From contig UQZS01000001.1 in assembly GCA_900545625.1 (NCBI GenBank), forward strand, positions 1-64,000: DNA of 64,000 nt. The letters run 5' to 3'. A program made the translations under genes and the position numbers. Positions 42,119 through 50,553 of this stretch are shown here, one piece after another. The stretch is from an uncultured Oscillospiraceae bacterium (lineage in GTDB: Bacteria; Bacillota; Clostridia; Oscillospirales; Acutalibacteraceae). The number at the start of each line of letters is the position of its first letter. The first letter of the stretch is position 1. Under the pieces are notes generated by a model, which was not told where the DNA came from, made no database searches, and saw nothing but the letters and a program-made list of their open reading frames with translations.

Positions 42119-43038
42119 CCAAACAAGCCAAGAAAAGGCAAAGAAAGGTAAGCAGTCAGTCTTAAACTTAAACAATCATTTTAGACATTTCTATTACTTA
42201 ATTGCAAAAATCCGCCGAAAGTCTTTTCGCTGTAAAACATACGTTCTCAAACGATACTTCAATAAGCGTACCCGAAAAAAGAATCAAATAATAAAAATTC
42301 TGCTAACTAAACAAAACGATGCTGAACACAGACGATAGAAATTTTTCTGACAGAGCTTGGTTCATTCACGAGAATAGGAATGGATAACTTTTGCGTAAAA
42401 AGTAGGACTGTTAATAGACAAATATTGAAGCAAGTGTAAAACGCAACTTTGAAAAGGTAAAACTATGAAAAGCATAATCTTTTATAGAAAAAGTACGACA
42501 AAGTGCAGATAATGGCTAAAGGTGCAGTAAATCGTATAGCAGCATAATAGAACGTTTTATAAAATCCGCTTATTTTCACTTAAAAACTGTAAAATCACTC
42601 CCCTTTATTATACAAAATATTTATTTTGTATAATTATGTATAATTTTTCATAAGCCCCCTTTCAGAGCCAGTCGAACAGAATTATACCGGTTTACTGTTT
42701 CCTGGTGTGAAATGAATCATTTGATTTTTGATTGATGTTATGTTATTGTAACATAGAACTTTGTATTTTGAAGAATATGACGGGTCGCAAATAAATTTAT
42801 AACATATGTATCGGCTGTCGCTGTATTACTCAGCTTAAATTCACATGAGTAAGTAAAATTTTGCATTTCAGCTGCGCAATGCATGAAACCAGAAACCAAA
42901 CATAAGTAAATTTTGTGACCAGAACGCATAAGCCGTTTATAACGCCACATTCTAACATTTAGTTTTTATAACGCACTCTCCCCTTTTGTATCGATAGATA
43001 CTTAGGTCGTGCCGGAGTACGCTTTTGGAGGCAAAACC
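42119..43038. other. AT-rich stretch without recognisable genes
   Basis: About 0.9 kb between the recombinase promoter and the Nudix gene. Sampled lines run near 22-35 percent G+C, clearly below the neighbouring genes. Short open frames (for example 42105-42338 plus and 42738-42950 minus) have no recognisable motif and no convincing ribosome binding site. The stretch holds a 13-bp inverted repeat (42607-42634) and a 7-bp inverted repeat TATGTTA/TAACATA (42739-42755). No tRNA, 6S-, SRP- or RNase P-like element was recognised. It could be decayed foreign DNA, a regulatory region or an unrecognised RNA. Confidence 0.7.
42607..42634. repeat. 13-bp inverted repeat in the AT-rich gap
   Basis: ATTATACAAAATA (42607-42619) and its exact reverse complement (42622-42634), two bases apart. 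It is followed by another TATGTATAAT, so this short stretch is rich in -10-like sequences. Confidence 0.75.
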
Positions 43039-43503
43039 ATGAGCAAAACGGAACCCGTACTTTTTACGAATATGTGCATGATCTCGGATGGTAAAGGCAA
43101 TGTGCTTGTAGAAGATCGGTTGGACCCCGATTGGCCGGGCATCACCTTCCCCGGCGGGCATGTGGAATACGGCGAATCTTTTACGGACGCGATGATTCGG
43201 GAGGTTTTCGAGGAAACGGGTTTGACGGTTTCAAACCTGCAACTGTGCGGCATCAAAGATTGGACGATGCAAGACGGCACACGATACATGATCCTGCTTT
43301 ATAAAACAGATACTTTTTCGGGATCGTTGCGCTCGTCTGAGGAAGGACAAGTATTTTGGACGCCGCTGAAGAGCTTTCTGGAATTGCCTTTGGCAGACGG
43401 CATGCCGATGACGCTGCGTGTGTTTTTAGATGATAACCTTTCTGAGCACTTTTTTTCTAAAAAGGAAGCGGAAAAGGATGAATGGGACGAAATGCTCAAA
43501 TAA
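43039..43503 (+). CDS. Nudix hydrolase (8-oxo-dGTP diphosphatase-like)
   Basis: A 154-residue Nudix protein. The Nudix box is complete: GHVEYGE, seven residues, then REVFEETGL, with the metal-binding glutamates in place. The overall form, with TNMCMISDGKGNVLVEDR at the start and a DWTMQDGTRYMILLYKT segment, resembles the clostridial MutT-like 8-oxo-dGTP diphosphatase group, which removes oxidised nucleotides, but Nudix substrates are hard to predict. TTGGAGG precedes ATG 43039. It stands alone between the AT-rich gap and a terminator. Confidence 0.88.
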   Translation: MSKTEPVLFTNMCMISDGKGNVLVEDRLDPDWPGITFPGGHVEYGESFTDAMIREVFEETGLTVSNLQLCGIKDWTMQDGTRYMILLYKTDTFSGSLRSSEEGQVFWTPLKSFLELPLADGMPMTLRVFLDDNLSEHFFSKKEAEKDEWDEMLK

Positions 43504-43518
43504 AATTCTACGAATATC

Positions 43519-43546
43519 AAACGCCCGAACGATAATTCGGGCGTTT
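43519..43546. terminator. Terminator between the Nudix and HAD genes
   Basis: AAACGCCCGAA (43519-43529) pairs with TTCGGGCGTTT (43536-43546) around six bases. A and T runs on both sides suit both converging genes. Confidence 0.88.
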
Positions 43547-43557
43547 TTACATAGCAT

Positions 43558-44292
43558 TTATTTGGCGACATTGGACGGCGCTTGGGCACATAAATCGTCC
43601 AAAAAGCATTGCAGCTCGGCAAAACCGCCGTTCGGGAAAAGTGAAATATCCTTTTGGCTGCGGTTGATCAGACAATCGGACAGCAGAAAGACCCGCATGC
43701 CGAGCGACTCAGCTACCATATCCTCATCCACATCGTTGCCGACCATTAAGCATTCCGCCGGCCGGCAATCGAGTTTTTTGAGGATTTCAAGGTAGTATTT
43801 CGGGTTCGGTTTGCAAAAGCAGGCGTTTTCATAGGTGGTGTACAATGCAAAATCCTTGGGATCAAGCCCTGCCCAGCGGATACGGCTTTCCGTTGCAACA
43901 CGCGGGAAAACGGGATTGGTCGCAAGCACAGCCGTCATCCCCTTTTGCTTTACAAGATCAATGATCTCTTTTGCATATGGAGAGAAGCCGCACGCCTTTG
44001 CGACGTCTTGGAACTCGTTTTTGTAGTAATCTTCTAAAACGGGTTTGAGCTTTACGATTCGCTCGCCAAAAATTTCGGTGAAAACACGCCAAAAGGCGGC
44101 TTCATTGGTACAGCTGCCATCATTTTTGATCTCAGCACCCACGGCTTTCCACAAGCCCTCCTCCAGTGCCTTCGGTTCAAATTCATAGGGCAGCAGCTTT
44201 TCACCTAACCCCTTGAAATACGCATATACAAAAGTCTTTTGGTCCATTGGCAGCAAGGTGCCGTCCAAATCAAATAATACGGTACGAATCAT
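43558..44292 (-). CDS. HAD-family hydrolase
   Basis: A 244-residue haloacid-dehalogenase-type phosphatase. Motif I is DLDGTLL (residues 8-14), motif II is the Thr in LATNP, motif III the Lys in CKPNPKYY, and motif IV is GNDVDED. A helical cap lies between I and II (subclass I). The substrate is unknown. It is the last gene of a minus-strand run after nanE and nanA, with 27 bases to nanE, so a sugar-phosphate substrate is possible but speculative. Confidence 0.87.
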   Translation of the reverse strand: MIRTVLFDLDGTLLPMDQKTFVYAYFKGLGEKLLPYEFEPKALEEGLWKAVGAEIKNDGSCTNEAAFWRVFTEIFGERIVKLKPVLEDYYKNEFQDVAKACGFSPYAKEIIDLVKQKGMTAVLATNPVFPRVATESRIRWAGLDPKDFALYTTYENACFCKPNPKYYLEILKKLDCRPAECLMVGNDVDEDMVAESLGMRVFLLSDCLINRSQKDISLFPNGGFAELQCFLDDLCAQAPSNVAK

Positions 44293-44319
44293 AAAATACG
44301 GGTGCAGCTCCTGTGTCGC

Positions 44320-45018
44320 TTATTTTGCTTCATTGGTAAGACAAGCATCCGTCACGCGGCGGAAACGCGCGGTAATATCCCGCGGGCGTGTGACTGCAGA
44401 ACCGATCACAACCGCATAGGGCTTTGCTTCCCAAACCTTTTGAAGCTGCCCGACTTCCCAAATGCCGCCCTCCGCAATGACATGCGCATGAACGGTTTGC
44501 ACAAGCTGTGCAATAAAGTCATAATCCGGGATAGAAATGCCCTTTGTAGCAGCAGTGTAGCTGCGCAGTGTGCAACCGATATAGTCAAAGCCAAGGGAAT
44601 CCGCGTACTTTGCATCCTCCATGTCCGCAATATCCGCCATGATCTCCACCTGTGGTTTGTTGGAACGGATATAGCGCACCAGATCCTCCAACTTCTCCCC
44701 GTTCGGCCGGCTGCGGCGTGTTGCGTCGAGCGCAACGACCTCCGTATCCGTTTCTGAAAGCAACGCCTTAACTTCCTTTAACGTCGGCGTAATATAGACC
44801 TCACTGTCGGGATATTCGGCTTTGATGATACCGATGGTCGGCAGATCAACTTCCGCTTTGATGCTGTTGATGTCCGAAACATAGTTGCAGCGGATGCCGT
44901 CTGCGCCGCCTTCTTTTGCCGCCTTCGCCATCAGGTGCATAATATTATACCCGTAAAGCGGCTCCCCTTTTACGGCCTGACAGCTGATGATCAGGCTGCC
45001 CTGTTTGATGTGTGCCAA
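44320..45018 (-). CDS. nanE: N-acetylmannosamine-6-phosphate 2-epimerase
   Basis: Converts ManNAc-6-phosphate to GlcNAc-6-phosphate in sialic acid use. The 232-residue TIM-barrel protein has GIRCNYVSDINSIKAEVDLPTIGIIK, VVALDATRRSRP, GCTLRSYTAAT and HVIAEGGIWEVGQLQKVWE, all typical of NanE. The start is TTG (45018-45016), preceded by GGGGTG and three bases after the nanA stop. The kinase (NanK) and a sialic acid transporter are not in the window. Confidence 0.92.
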   Translation of the reverse strand: MAHIKQGSLIISCQAVKGEPLYGYNIMHLMAKAAKEGGADGIRCNYVSDINSIKAEVDLPTIGIIKAEYPDSEVYITPTLKEVKALLSETDTEVVALDATRRSRPNGEKLEDLVRYIRSNKPQVEIMADIADMEDAKYADSLGFDYIGCTLRSYTAATKGISIPDYDFIAQLVQTVHAHVIAEGGIWEVGQLQKVWEAKPYAVVIGSAVTRPRDITARFRRVTDACLTNEAK

Positions 45019-45021
45019 AAC

Positions 45022-45903
45022 TTACACCCCGCTTGTGAGTCTGTCGGCAATTTCCTTTGCCTTTTTCTTGCCCTCCGCGCTCAGCGGCAGGAACGGCTTC
45101 CTGCAGCCGCCGACATGGATGCCGAGATCGTTGAGGATCTCTTTTTCCATTTGGAACGTGCCGTACGGGATGATTGCCGTGATGATCTCGTCGGCCTTTT
45201 CCTGCGCCGCCTGCGCCGCCTGAATATCGCCTTTGACAAAATTGTTGTAAATATCGAGAATGATGCCGGGCATAAAGTTATAGGTGCTGCCGATACCGCC
45301 GTCAGCGCCCATGGAAAGCCCTGCGACAAGCATTTCATCAAAGCCGTTGAACACGAAAAGATCGCGCTCCAAGTGCTTGAACTGCTCGAGCTCAAAGAGG
45401 TTTTGAGAGGTGTGCTTAATGCCGAGCAGCTTATCGTCGTGGATAAAGGAATTCACCACATCAAGCATCCCGTTAAAGCCGCCCGCGTTCGGGAAATTAT
45501 ACATCAGCATGGGCAGCGAAGTTGCATGCATAATGTCCCCGTAATACGTCTGGATCGCCTCGAGCGGGAACGAATAATAAAACGGCGCAACCGCGCTGAC
45601 AGCATCAAAACCGCTGTCCTCCGCTACTTTTGCCATACGAATAGCGCTGTCTGTGGAAATAGCGCCGACGTGGGCAAACAGATTGCATTTGCCCTGCATC
45701 GCCTTACCGACGATGCGGAACACCTCCATACGCTCCTCTTCCGTCAGTAAGAAGCCCTCACCTGTACTGCCGCCGACATAAAGCCCTGTCAGTCCTGAAC
45801 CGATGCAGTGCTCGGCAAGGCGCACAAGTCCTTCCTTATCTAAGCTGCCGTCCTCGTGAAACGGCGTCATCAATGCAGCGTAAACGCCTTTAAAGTCTTT
45901 CAT
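45022..45903 (-). CDS. nanA: N-acetylneuraminate lyase
   Basis: Splits N-acetylneuraminate into pyruvate and ManNAc. The 293-residue DapA-superfamily TIM barrel has GLYVGGSTGEGFLLTEEER, YNFPNAGGFN and the Schiff-base Lys in GIKHTS. The STGEG loop and overall length distinguish it from dapA, present elsewhere in the window. Its ATG overlaps the stop of a small upstream gene by four bases. With nanE it forms the core of host-sialic-acid catabolism, which fits an animal-associated bacterium (inference). Confidence 0.93.
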   Translation of the reverse strand: MKDFKGVYAALMTPFHEDGSLDKEGLVRLAEHCIGSGLTGLYVGGSTGEGFLLTEEERMEVFRIVGKAMQGKCNLFAHVGAISTDSAIRMAKVAEDSGFDAVSAVAPFYYSFPLEAIQTYYGDIMHATSLPMLMYNFPNAGGFNGMLDVVNSFIHDDKLLGIKHTSQNLFELEQFKHLERDLFVFNGFDEMLVAGLSMGADGGIGSTYNFMPGIILDIYNNFVKGDIQAAQAAQEKADEIITAIIPYGTFQMEKEILNDLGIHVGGCRKPFLPLSAEGKKKAKEIADRLTSGV

Positions 45904-46151
45904 GTTGTTTCCTCCATACTTTTATGATCGCTCTCGTCCGCAAAGTACGGAGAGAGAAAATCGACAACTTTCGGGTTGTTCAGAACGAGCCGGTCAAAGG
46001 CATATCCTGCCAGATGGGAAAGATCCGCACGGAAAGCGCTGTACTTTTCGCCGTATTTTTTCTGCATATGACGTGCAGCGGCGGCTGTAACAAGCAAAGT
46101 CGTACTGCCAAGCACCGCACCCGCAAAATTACTCCATTTTGTTTTGCGCAT
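45900..46151 (-). CDS. Small conserved-looking protein of unknown function
   Basis: An 83-residue protein with a basic start, one possible membrane helix at about residues 9-27 (AGAVLGSTTLLVTAAAA) and a mixed-charge tail ending in an acidic segment. I do not recognise it. It begins 26 bases after radA and overlaps nanA by four bases (ATGA), a sign of coupled translation and of a real gene. Function is unknown; a membrane-associated role is all the sequence suggests. Confidence 0.62.
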   Translation of the reverse strand: MRKTKWSNFAGAVLGSTTLLVTAAAARHMQKKYGEKYSAFRADLSHLAGYAFDRLVLNNPKVVDFLSPYFADESDHKSMEETT

Positions 46152-46177
46152 AGTCTTCCTCCCGGCGGCTTGTCCGC

Positions 46178-47554
46178 TTAAATGATGGCTTCAAATGCTT
46201 GACGAATATTGCTCACGCCGACGACCTCAATGTTCGCCCGCAGAGATTTTTTGATCTTGACGAGATTATATTTGGGAACGACACACTTGTGGAAGCCCAG
46301 TTTTTCCGCTTCACGAATACGCTGTTCACAGGCAGTAACCGCACGGATCTCGCCGCCCAAACCGATCTCGCCGAAGGCAAGCACGTCCTCCGGCACGGGA
46401 ACATCCTTTAATCCGGAAACCACGGCGAGCGCCACGGAAAGGTCACAGGCGGGCTCGTCGATCTTCAAGCCGCCGACGACGTTCACATAACAGTCCATAT
46501 TGCCCACAAAATACCCGGCGCGCTTTTCGAGCACCGCGAGCAGCATCGCAACACGGCCGTAATCTACGCCTGTCGCCATACGGCGCGGCGTACCGAAGCC
46601 CGTCGGCGTTACAAGACTTTGCACCTCCGCCATGATGGGGCGGGAGCCTTCCATGATACATGCCACACAAGAACCGGATACGTTTTTCGGACGACCCGAA
46701 AGCAGCATCATCGACGGATTTTCGACTTCAACAAGACCCTTGTCCTGCATTTCAAATACGCCGATCTCATTGGTTGAACCATAGCGGTTCTTCACAGCAC
46801 GCAAAATGCGGTAGGACAGGTTGCGATCCCCTTCGAAATACAGAACCGCATCTACGATATGCTCCAGAACCTTGGGTCCTGCGATATTGCCGTCCTTATT
46901 GACATGCCCGACAATGACGATCGGGATATTGAGCGTTTTTGCCGTGCGCATAAAAAGATTAGTCGTTTCCCGCACCTGCGTTACACTGCCGAATGAAGAA
47001 TTCAGCTCCGGGATATTCATTGTTTGAATAGAGTCTACCATGACGATGTCAGGCTTTTCGGAAGCGAGGACTTCACAGATATACTGGGCATCCGTCTCAC
47101 AGAGCAGCGAAAGGTTGTCCGTGGAAACACCGAGCCGCGCCGCACGCAGTTTCAGCTGGTGCGCCGATTCCTCCCCCGACACGTACAGCACGCGCAGGGC
47201 TTTGCCCAAATGCTCACAGATCTGCAAAAGCAGCGTAGACTTGCCGATACCCGGGTCGCCGCTGAGTAAAACCAAAGAGCCTTTTACAAGCCCGCCGCCA
47301 AGCACACGGTTAAGTTCCCGAAGCCCTGTGTCAAAGCGGTGCTCCGTATCCGCTGTGATCTCCGAGAGCTTTTGTACTGTGCTGCGGTTCATGTTACCGG
47401 ATGCAGCGCGTCGCTTTGCTGTCGGCGTGACCGGCGCGCGCAGCTCTTCCTCCAGCGTGTTCCATGCACGGCATCCGGGACACTGCCCGTACCATTTGGA
47501 AGACTCATACCCGCAGGCCGAACATACATATATGGTTTTTGCAGTTGATGCCAT
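46178..47554 (-). CDS. radA: DNA repair protein RadA
   Basis: A DnaB-like helicase that extends strand exchange in recombinational repair. The 458-residue protein has an N-terminal zinc finger (CSACGYESSKWYGQCPGC), Walker A GDPGIGKST, the RadA-specific KNRYG (usually KNRFG) motif, and a C-terminal Lon-like domain (MDCYVNVVGGLKIDEPACDLSVALAVVSG). It lies 13 bases after cwlD on the same strand. Confidence 0.95.
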   Translation of the reverse strand: MASTAKTIYVCSACGYESSKWYGQCPGCRAWNTLEEELRAPVTPTAKRRAASGNMNRSTVQKLSEITADTEHRFDTGLRELNRVLGGGLVKGSLVLLSGDPGIGKSTLLLQICEHLGKALRVLYVSGEESAHQLKLRAARLGVSTDNLSLLCETDAQYICEVLASEKPDIVMVDSIQTMNIPELNSSFGSVTQVRETTNLFMRTAKTLNIPIVIVGHVNKDGNIAGPKVLEHIVDAVLYFEGDRNLSYRILRAVKNRYGSTNEIGVFEMQDKGLVEVENPSMMLLSGRPKNVSGSCVACIMEGSRPIMAEVQSLVTPTGFGTPRRMATGVDYGRVAMLLAVLEKRAGYFVGNMDCYVNVVGGLKIDEPACDLSVALAVVSGLKDVPVPEDVLAFGEIGLGGEIRAVTACEQRIREAEKLGFHKCVVPKYNLVKIKKSLRANIEVVGVSNIRQAFEAII

Positions 47555-47567
47555 ATTGATTCCTCTG

Positions 47568-48281
47568 CTATGTGTTCAAATATTCCAAAATGCCCGTAGC
47601 AATGCAAAATGCCAATTGCTTTTGATAGGCCTCATCTTTCAGTTTTTTTAAATCTTCCGCATTAGACAGAAAACCACATTCTACGAGCACCGCAGGTTTT
47701 TGCGCATAGTACAGCAAATAGATGGAACTGCCGGATTTTTCGATCTCACGCGTATTTTCAGGTTGTAAAAGCATACAGACACTGTTTTGAATCGTTTGCG
47801 CAAGCTGTGCGCTCGCCGTGGTATTCGGAGAATAAAAAACCTGCGTACCGGATAATGCGCTGTCTGAATACTTGTTTTGATGAATGCTCACAAAGATACA
47901 GTTTTCCGTCTTCTCCATAAGCTGCATGCGATTGTGGATATCCGATACCTTTTTTTCGCGGATCGTCTGCGCGCTGCTGTCATGGATAGAAACATCAGAA
48001 GTACGCGTCATAGCAGTTCGGATGCCCATCGCACCGAGCTGCTGCTCTAAAAGCTGTGCGATCTGCAAATTGATATACTTTTCTTCCGTTCCGTCGTTTG
48101 CCACAGCGCCGCCGTCTACGCCGCCATGCCCCGCATCTATGAGAACAGTGACTTGCTGTTCGGTTGCAGAAAAATCGGAGGAAGCCGCAAGAGAAAAACG
48201 AAAAGAATACAGGAAATAAGAAAAACAAATGAGGAGCAGCAAAACGGACGCCGCCATTTGCAAATGCGCCTTTTTCCGCAT
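47568..48281 (-). CDS. cwlD: N-acetylmuramoyl-L-alanine amidase CwlD
   Basis: A sporulation-type amidase required for muramic-delta-lactam in spore cortex. The 237-residue protein has a signal anchor at about residues 10-30 and an Amidase_3 domain with zinc ligands: His in DAGHGGVDGG, Glu in EEKYINLQIA, His in SIHQNKYS, and the catalytic Glu in VECGFLSN. The size and the DAGHGGVDGGAVANDGTEEK segment match CwlD better than a vegetative autolysin. Confidence 0.9.
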   Translation of the reverse strand: MRKKAHLQMAASVLLLLICFSYFLYSFRFSLAASSDFSATEQQVTVLIDAGHGGVDGGAVANDGTEEKYINLQIAQLLEQQLGAMGIRTAMTRTSDVSIHDSSAQTIREKKVSDIHNRMQLMEKTENCIFVSIHQNKYSDSALSGTQVFYSPNTTASAQLAQTIQNSVCMLLQPENTREIEKSGSSIYLLYYAQKPAVLVECGFLSNAEDLKKLKDEAYQKQLAFCIATGILEYLNT

Positions 48282-48399
48282 AGAATCACCCCGGAAATAC
48301 TATGCGAAAGACGTTTTAAATATTATAGACGATTGTCCTTGGAAAGACAAGGGATTCAAGAAAAAAACGTAGAAAGATACCGTTTTTTTCTTGAAAAAA

Positions 48400-48428
48400 A
48401 GCAGCACACGCAACCTGCGTGTGCTGCT
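48400..48428 (-). terminator. Terminator after tsf
   Basis: AGCAGCACACGCA and TGCGTGTGCTGCT form a perfect 13-bp stem with a three-base loop (48400-48428). Read on the minus strand it is followed by seven T's. Confidence 0.93.
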
Positions 48429-48440
48429 GAAAATCGGACA

Positions 48441-49367
48441 TTATTTCATCATGCCGGCAACTTCTTCAGCGAAGTTGTCTTCACGCTTCTCAAGACCCTC
48501 GCCTTTTGCGTAGCGGATAAAACGCGTAACTTTAATATCCGCACCGAGGTCTTTTGCAACGGAAGCCACATATTTTGCAACCGACATATCGCCGTCCTTA
48601 ACGAACGCCTGATCGAGAAGGCAATTCTCCTTATAGAACTTGCCGATCTTACCGTCAACGATCTTAGCAAGCACCTGTTCAGGCTTGTTCGCCATTTTGG
48701 GATCCTCGGCAAGCTGAGCCTTCATAATTCCCTTTTCATGCTCCAGGACATCTGCCGGCACGCTCGCCTCGTCGAGATACGACGGATTCATTGCAGCGAC
48801 CTGCATGGCAACATCCTTGCCCATGACCTTGAACGCATCCTTAGCAGCAGTCGCATCGTCGGTATCGAACACAACCAGTACACCAACCGTGCCGCCGCCG
48901 TGAATGTAATCGACCGTAATGCCTTCTACGCGCTCAAAGCGGCGAATTTTCATATTCTCGCCGATGGAAAGCACCATATCCTGCAGGTTCTCCTGTACCG
49001 TGCGGGTATCGCCTGCAAGCGGTGTAGCAAGCAAAGCGTCCACATCCGCAGGGTTAGAATCTGCGATCGTCTTAGCAACAGCGGCAACATAGTTGACGAA
49101 TTTTTCATTCTTCGCCACGAAGTCGGTCTCAGAGTTCACTTCTACAAGCACGCTGACCTTCTTGTCCGCGTCCGTATACGCGTAAACAATGCCTTCTGCG
49201 GCAATTCTGCCCGCCTTTTTGGCGGAAGCGGCAAGACCCTTTTCACGAAGCACGTCGATAGCCTTGTCCATATCGCCGTCGGCTTCGGTCAAAGCTTTTT
49301 TGCAATCCATCATCCCGACGCCCGTCTTTTCACGAAGCGCCTTGACATCTGCTGCGGTAAATGCCAT
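48441..49367 (-). CDS. tsf: Elongation factor Ts
   Basis: The guanine nucleotide exchange factor for EF-Tu. The 308-residue protein begins MAFTAADVKALREKTGVGMMDCKKALTEADGD, the N-terminal UBA-like domain, and contains the conserved SETDFVAKN segment. A longer open frame adds 52 basic residues upstream, but these overlap rpsB in another frame and lack a ribosome binding site; ATG 49367 follows GGAGGAA. It is the second gene of rpsB-tsf, with a hairpin between them. Confidence 0.96.
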   Translation of the reverse strand: MAFTAADVKALREKTGVGMMDCKKALTEADGDMDKAIDVLREKGLAASAKKAGRIAAEGIVYAYTDADKKVSVLVEVNSETDFVAKNEKFVNYVAAVAKTIADSNPADVDALLATPLAGDTRTVQENLQDMVLSIGENMKIRRFERVEGITVDYIHGGGTVGVLVVFDTDDATAAKDAFKVMGKDVAMQVAAMNPSYLDEASVPADVLEHEKGIMKAQLAEDPKMANKPEQVLAKIVDGKIGKFYKENCLLDQAFVKDGDMSVAKYVASVAKDLGADIKVTRFIRYAKGEGLEKREDNFAEEVAGMMK

Positions 49368-49399
49368 AATCAATTCCTCCGATTCTAATCTTTGTAAAG

Positions 49400-49427
49400 C
49401 TGCCCGTACAAAAAGTCGCACGGGCAG
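49400..49427 (-). other. Hairpin in the rpsB-tsf spacer
   Basis: CTGCCCGT (49400-49407) and ACGGGCAG (49420-49427) form an eight-pair stem. There is no T run downstream on the minus strand, so it is more likely a processing or attenuation hairpin. Confidence 0.6.
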
Positions 49428-49437
49428 TTTTGATTTC

Positions 49438-50187
49438 TTATTTCTCTTCCGCTTCTTGGGCGGCTTCGAGAGCTGTATCCTCTTCTTCGGCAGCAGCGCC
49501 CTGCATCCCCTGCTTGCCCTCAAGCACTGCGTCCGCTATTGCGCCGGAAATCAGCTTCACGGCACGAATCGCATCATCGTTGCCGGGAATGACATAGTCG
49601 ATCTCGTCGGGATCACAGTTGGTGTCCACGATCGCGATGATCGGGATACCGAGCTTGCGCGCTTCCGCGACGGCAATGCGCTCCTTGCGCGGGTCAACAA
49701 TGAACATCGCGGCAGGCTGTTTTTTCATTTCGGTGATACCGCCGAGGAATTTCTCCAGCTTTTCGATCTCGAGTTCAAGCTTAGCGGCTTCCTTCTTCGG
49801 CAGAAGATCAAACGTACCGTCCTCACGCATGGTCTGCAACTGGGCGAGACGCTTGATTCTCTTTTTAATCGTGACAAAGTTCGTCAGCATGCCGCCAAGC
49901 CATCTGGCATTGACATAGGGCATACCGCAGCGGGTCGCTTCATCCTTAATGGATTCCTGCGCCTGCTTTTTCGTGCCGACAAAAAGGATCTCGTCGCCGT
50001 TCGCCGCAACGTCGCGGACGAACATATAGGCTTCGTCGAGCTTTTTGACCGTCTTTTGCAGATCAATGATGTAGATCCCGTTTCTTTCGGTGAAGATGTA
50101 CGGCGCCATTTTTGGGTTCCATCTTCTGGTCTGGTGCCCGAAATGCACACCGGCTTCGAGCAGTTGTTTCATGGATACGACTGACAT
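49438..50187 (-). CDS. rpsB: 30S ribosomal protein S2
   Basis: Small-subunit protein S2. The 249-residue product has the hallmarks [40 protein letters not shown] and [44 protein letters not shown], with an acidic C-terminal tail. ATG (50187-50185) follows AAGGAGGAAACTT; the 21 extra residues upstream read through the leader. Its promoter is upstream at 50289-50317, so a leader of about 90 bases is made, which may allow autoregulation (not shown). Confidence 0.97.
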   Translation of the reverse strand: MSVVSMKQLLEAGVHFGHQTRRWNPKMAPYIFTERNGIYIIDLQKTVKKLDEAYMFVRDVAANGDEILFVGTKKQAQESIKDEATRCGMPYVNARWLGGMLTNFVTIKKRIKRLAQLQTMREDGTFDLLPKKEAAKLELEIEKLEKFLGGITEMKKQPAAMFIVDPRKERIAVAEARKLGIPIIAIVDTNCDPDEIDYVIPGNDDAIRAVKLISGAIADAVLEGKQGMQGAAAEEEDTALEAAQEAEEK

Positions 50188-50288
50188 AAGTTTCCTCCTT
50201 ATTTGTACCTCCGCACGGTTCAGCTTGACGGCAAGACACATTTCGTGCAATTTTGCCGCAATCCCCGCGCGTGCGAATTGCGTATAGG

Positions 50289-50317
50289 ATTATAGCATTG
50301 AAAGGGATTAAATGCAA
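50289..50317 (-). promoter_or_regulatory. Sigma-A promoter of rpsB-tsf
   Basis: On the minus strand TTGCAT (50317-50312), 17 bases, TATAAT (50294-50289) with extended -10 TGC. Confidence 0.88.
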
Positions 50318-50324
50318 GCATTTT

Positions 50325-50552
50325 TTACCGTTTTTCAAAGATTTTTTTCTGGATTGCTGCCAGTTTTTTCCGCCTTTTTTCGGTCTCCTCCGGCAAAATC
50401 GAGAAACTTCCGTCTGTATTCTGCCGACAGACATCCCCCTCTTGTGCCAAAGCGCCCGAAAAAGACGCTTGCGAGACGCGGACAAAACTGCCCTGCGGCG
50501 TCTCCAGTACGACTAAATCCCCTTCCAAACGGTCTACGATCCAATACTGCAT
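50325..50552 (-). CDS. DUF3006-like small protein
   Basis: A 75-residue protein beginning MQYWIVDRLEGDLVVLETPQGSF, the pattern of the DUF3006 family, small beta-rich proteins of unknown role. These often sit next to ComEC-like MBL-fold hydrolases, as here: its ATG is one base after the stop of that gene. The 13 extra in-frame residues upstream lack a ribosome binding site. Its C-terminus is a basic helix. Confidence 0.8.
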   Translation of the reverse strand: MQYWIVDRLEGDLVVLETPQGSFVRVSQASFSGALAQEGDVCRQNTDGSFSILPEETEKRRKKLAAIQKKIFEKR

Positions 50553-50553
50553 A

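Noticed and set aside
42600-42660. Replication origin (DnaA boxes in AT-rich DNA)
   Set aside because: Only single degenerate TTATACAAA-like matches are present; there is no cluster and no dnaA or dnaN nearby.
42105-42950. Small open frames in the AT-rich gap (42105-42338 plus, 42738-42950 minus)
   Set aside because: Neither has a ribosome binding site at a sensible distance, a membrane helix pattern or a recognisable motif.
42018-43038. A dif site for the recombinase
   Set aside because: Some TTATGT-like segments exist, but no stretch shows both arms of a Firmicute dif with the proper centre.
48126-49388. A 420-codon plus-strand frame over tsf and cwlD
   Set aside because: It is a shadow of tsf and cwlD; its protein is low in motifs and runs through a terminator.
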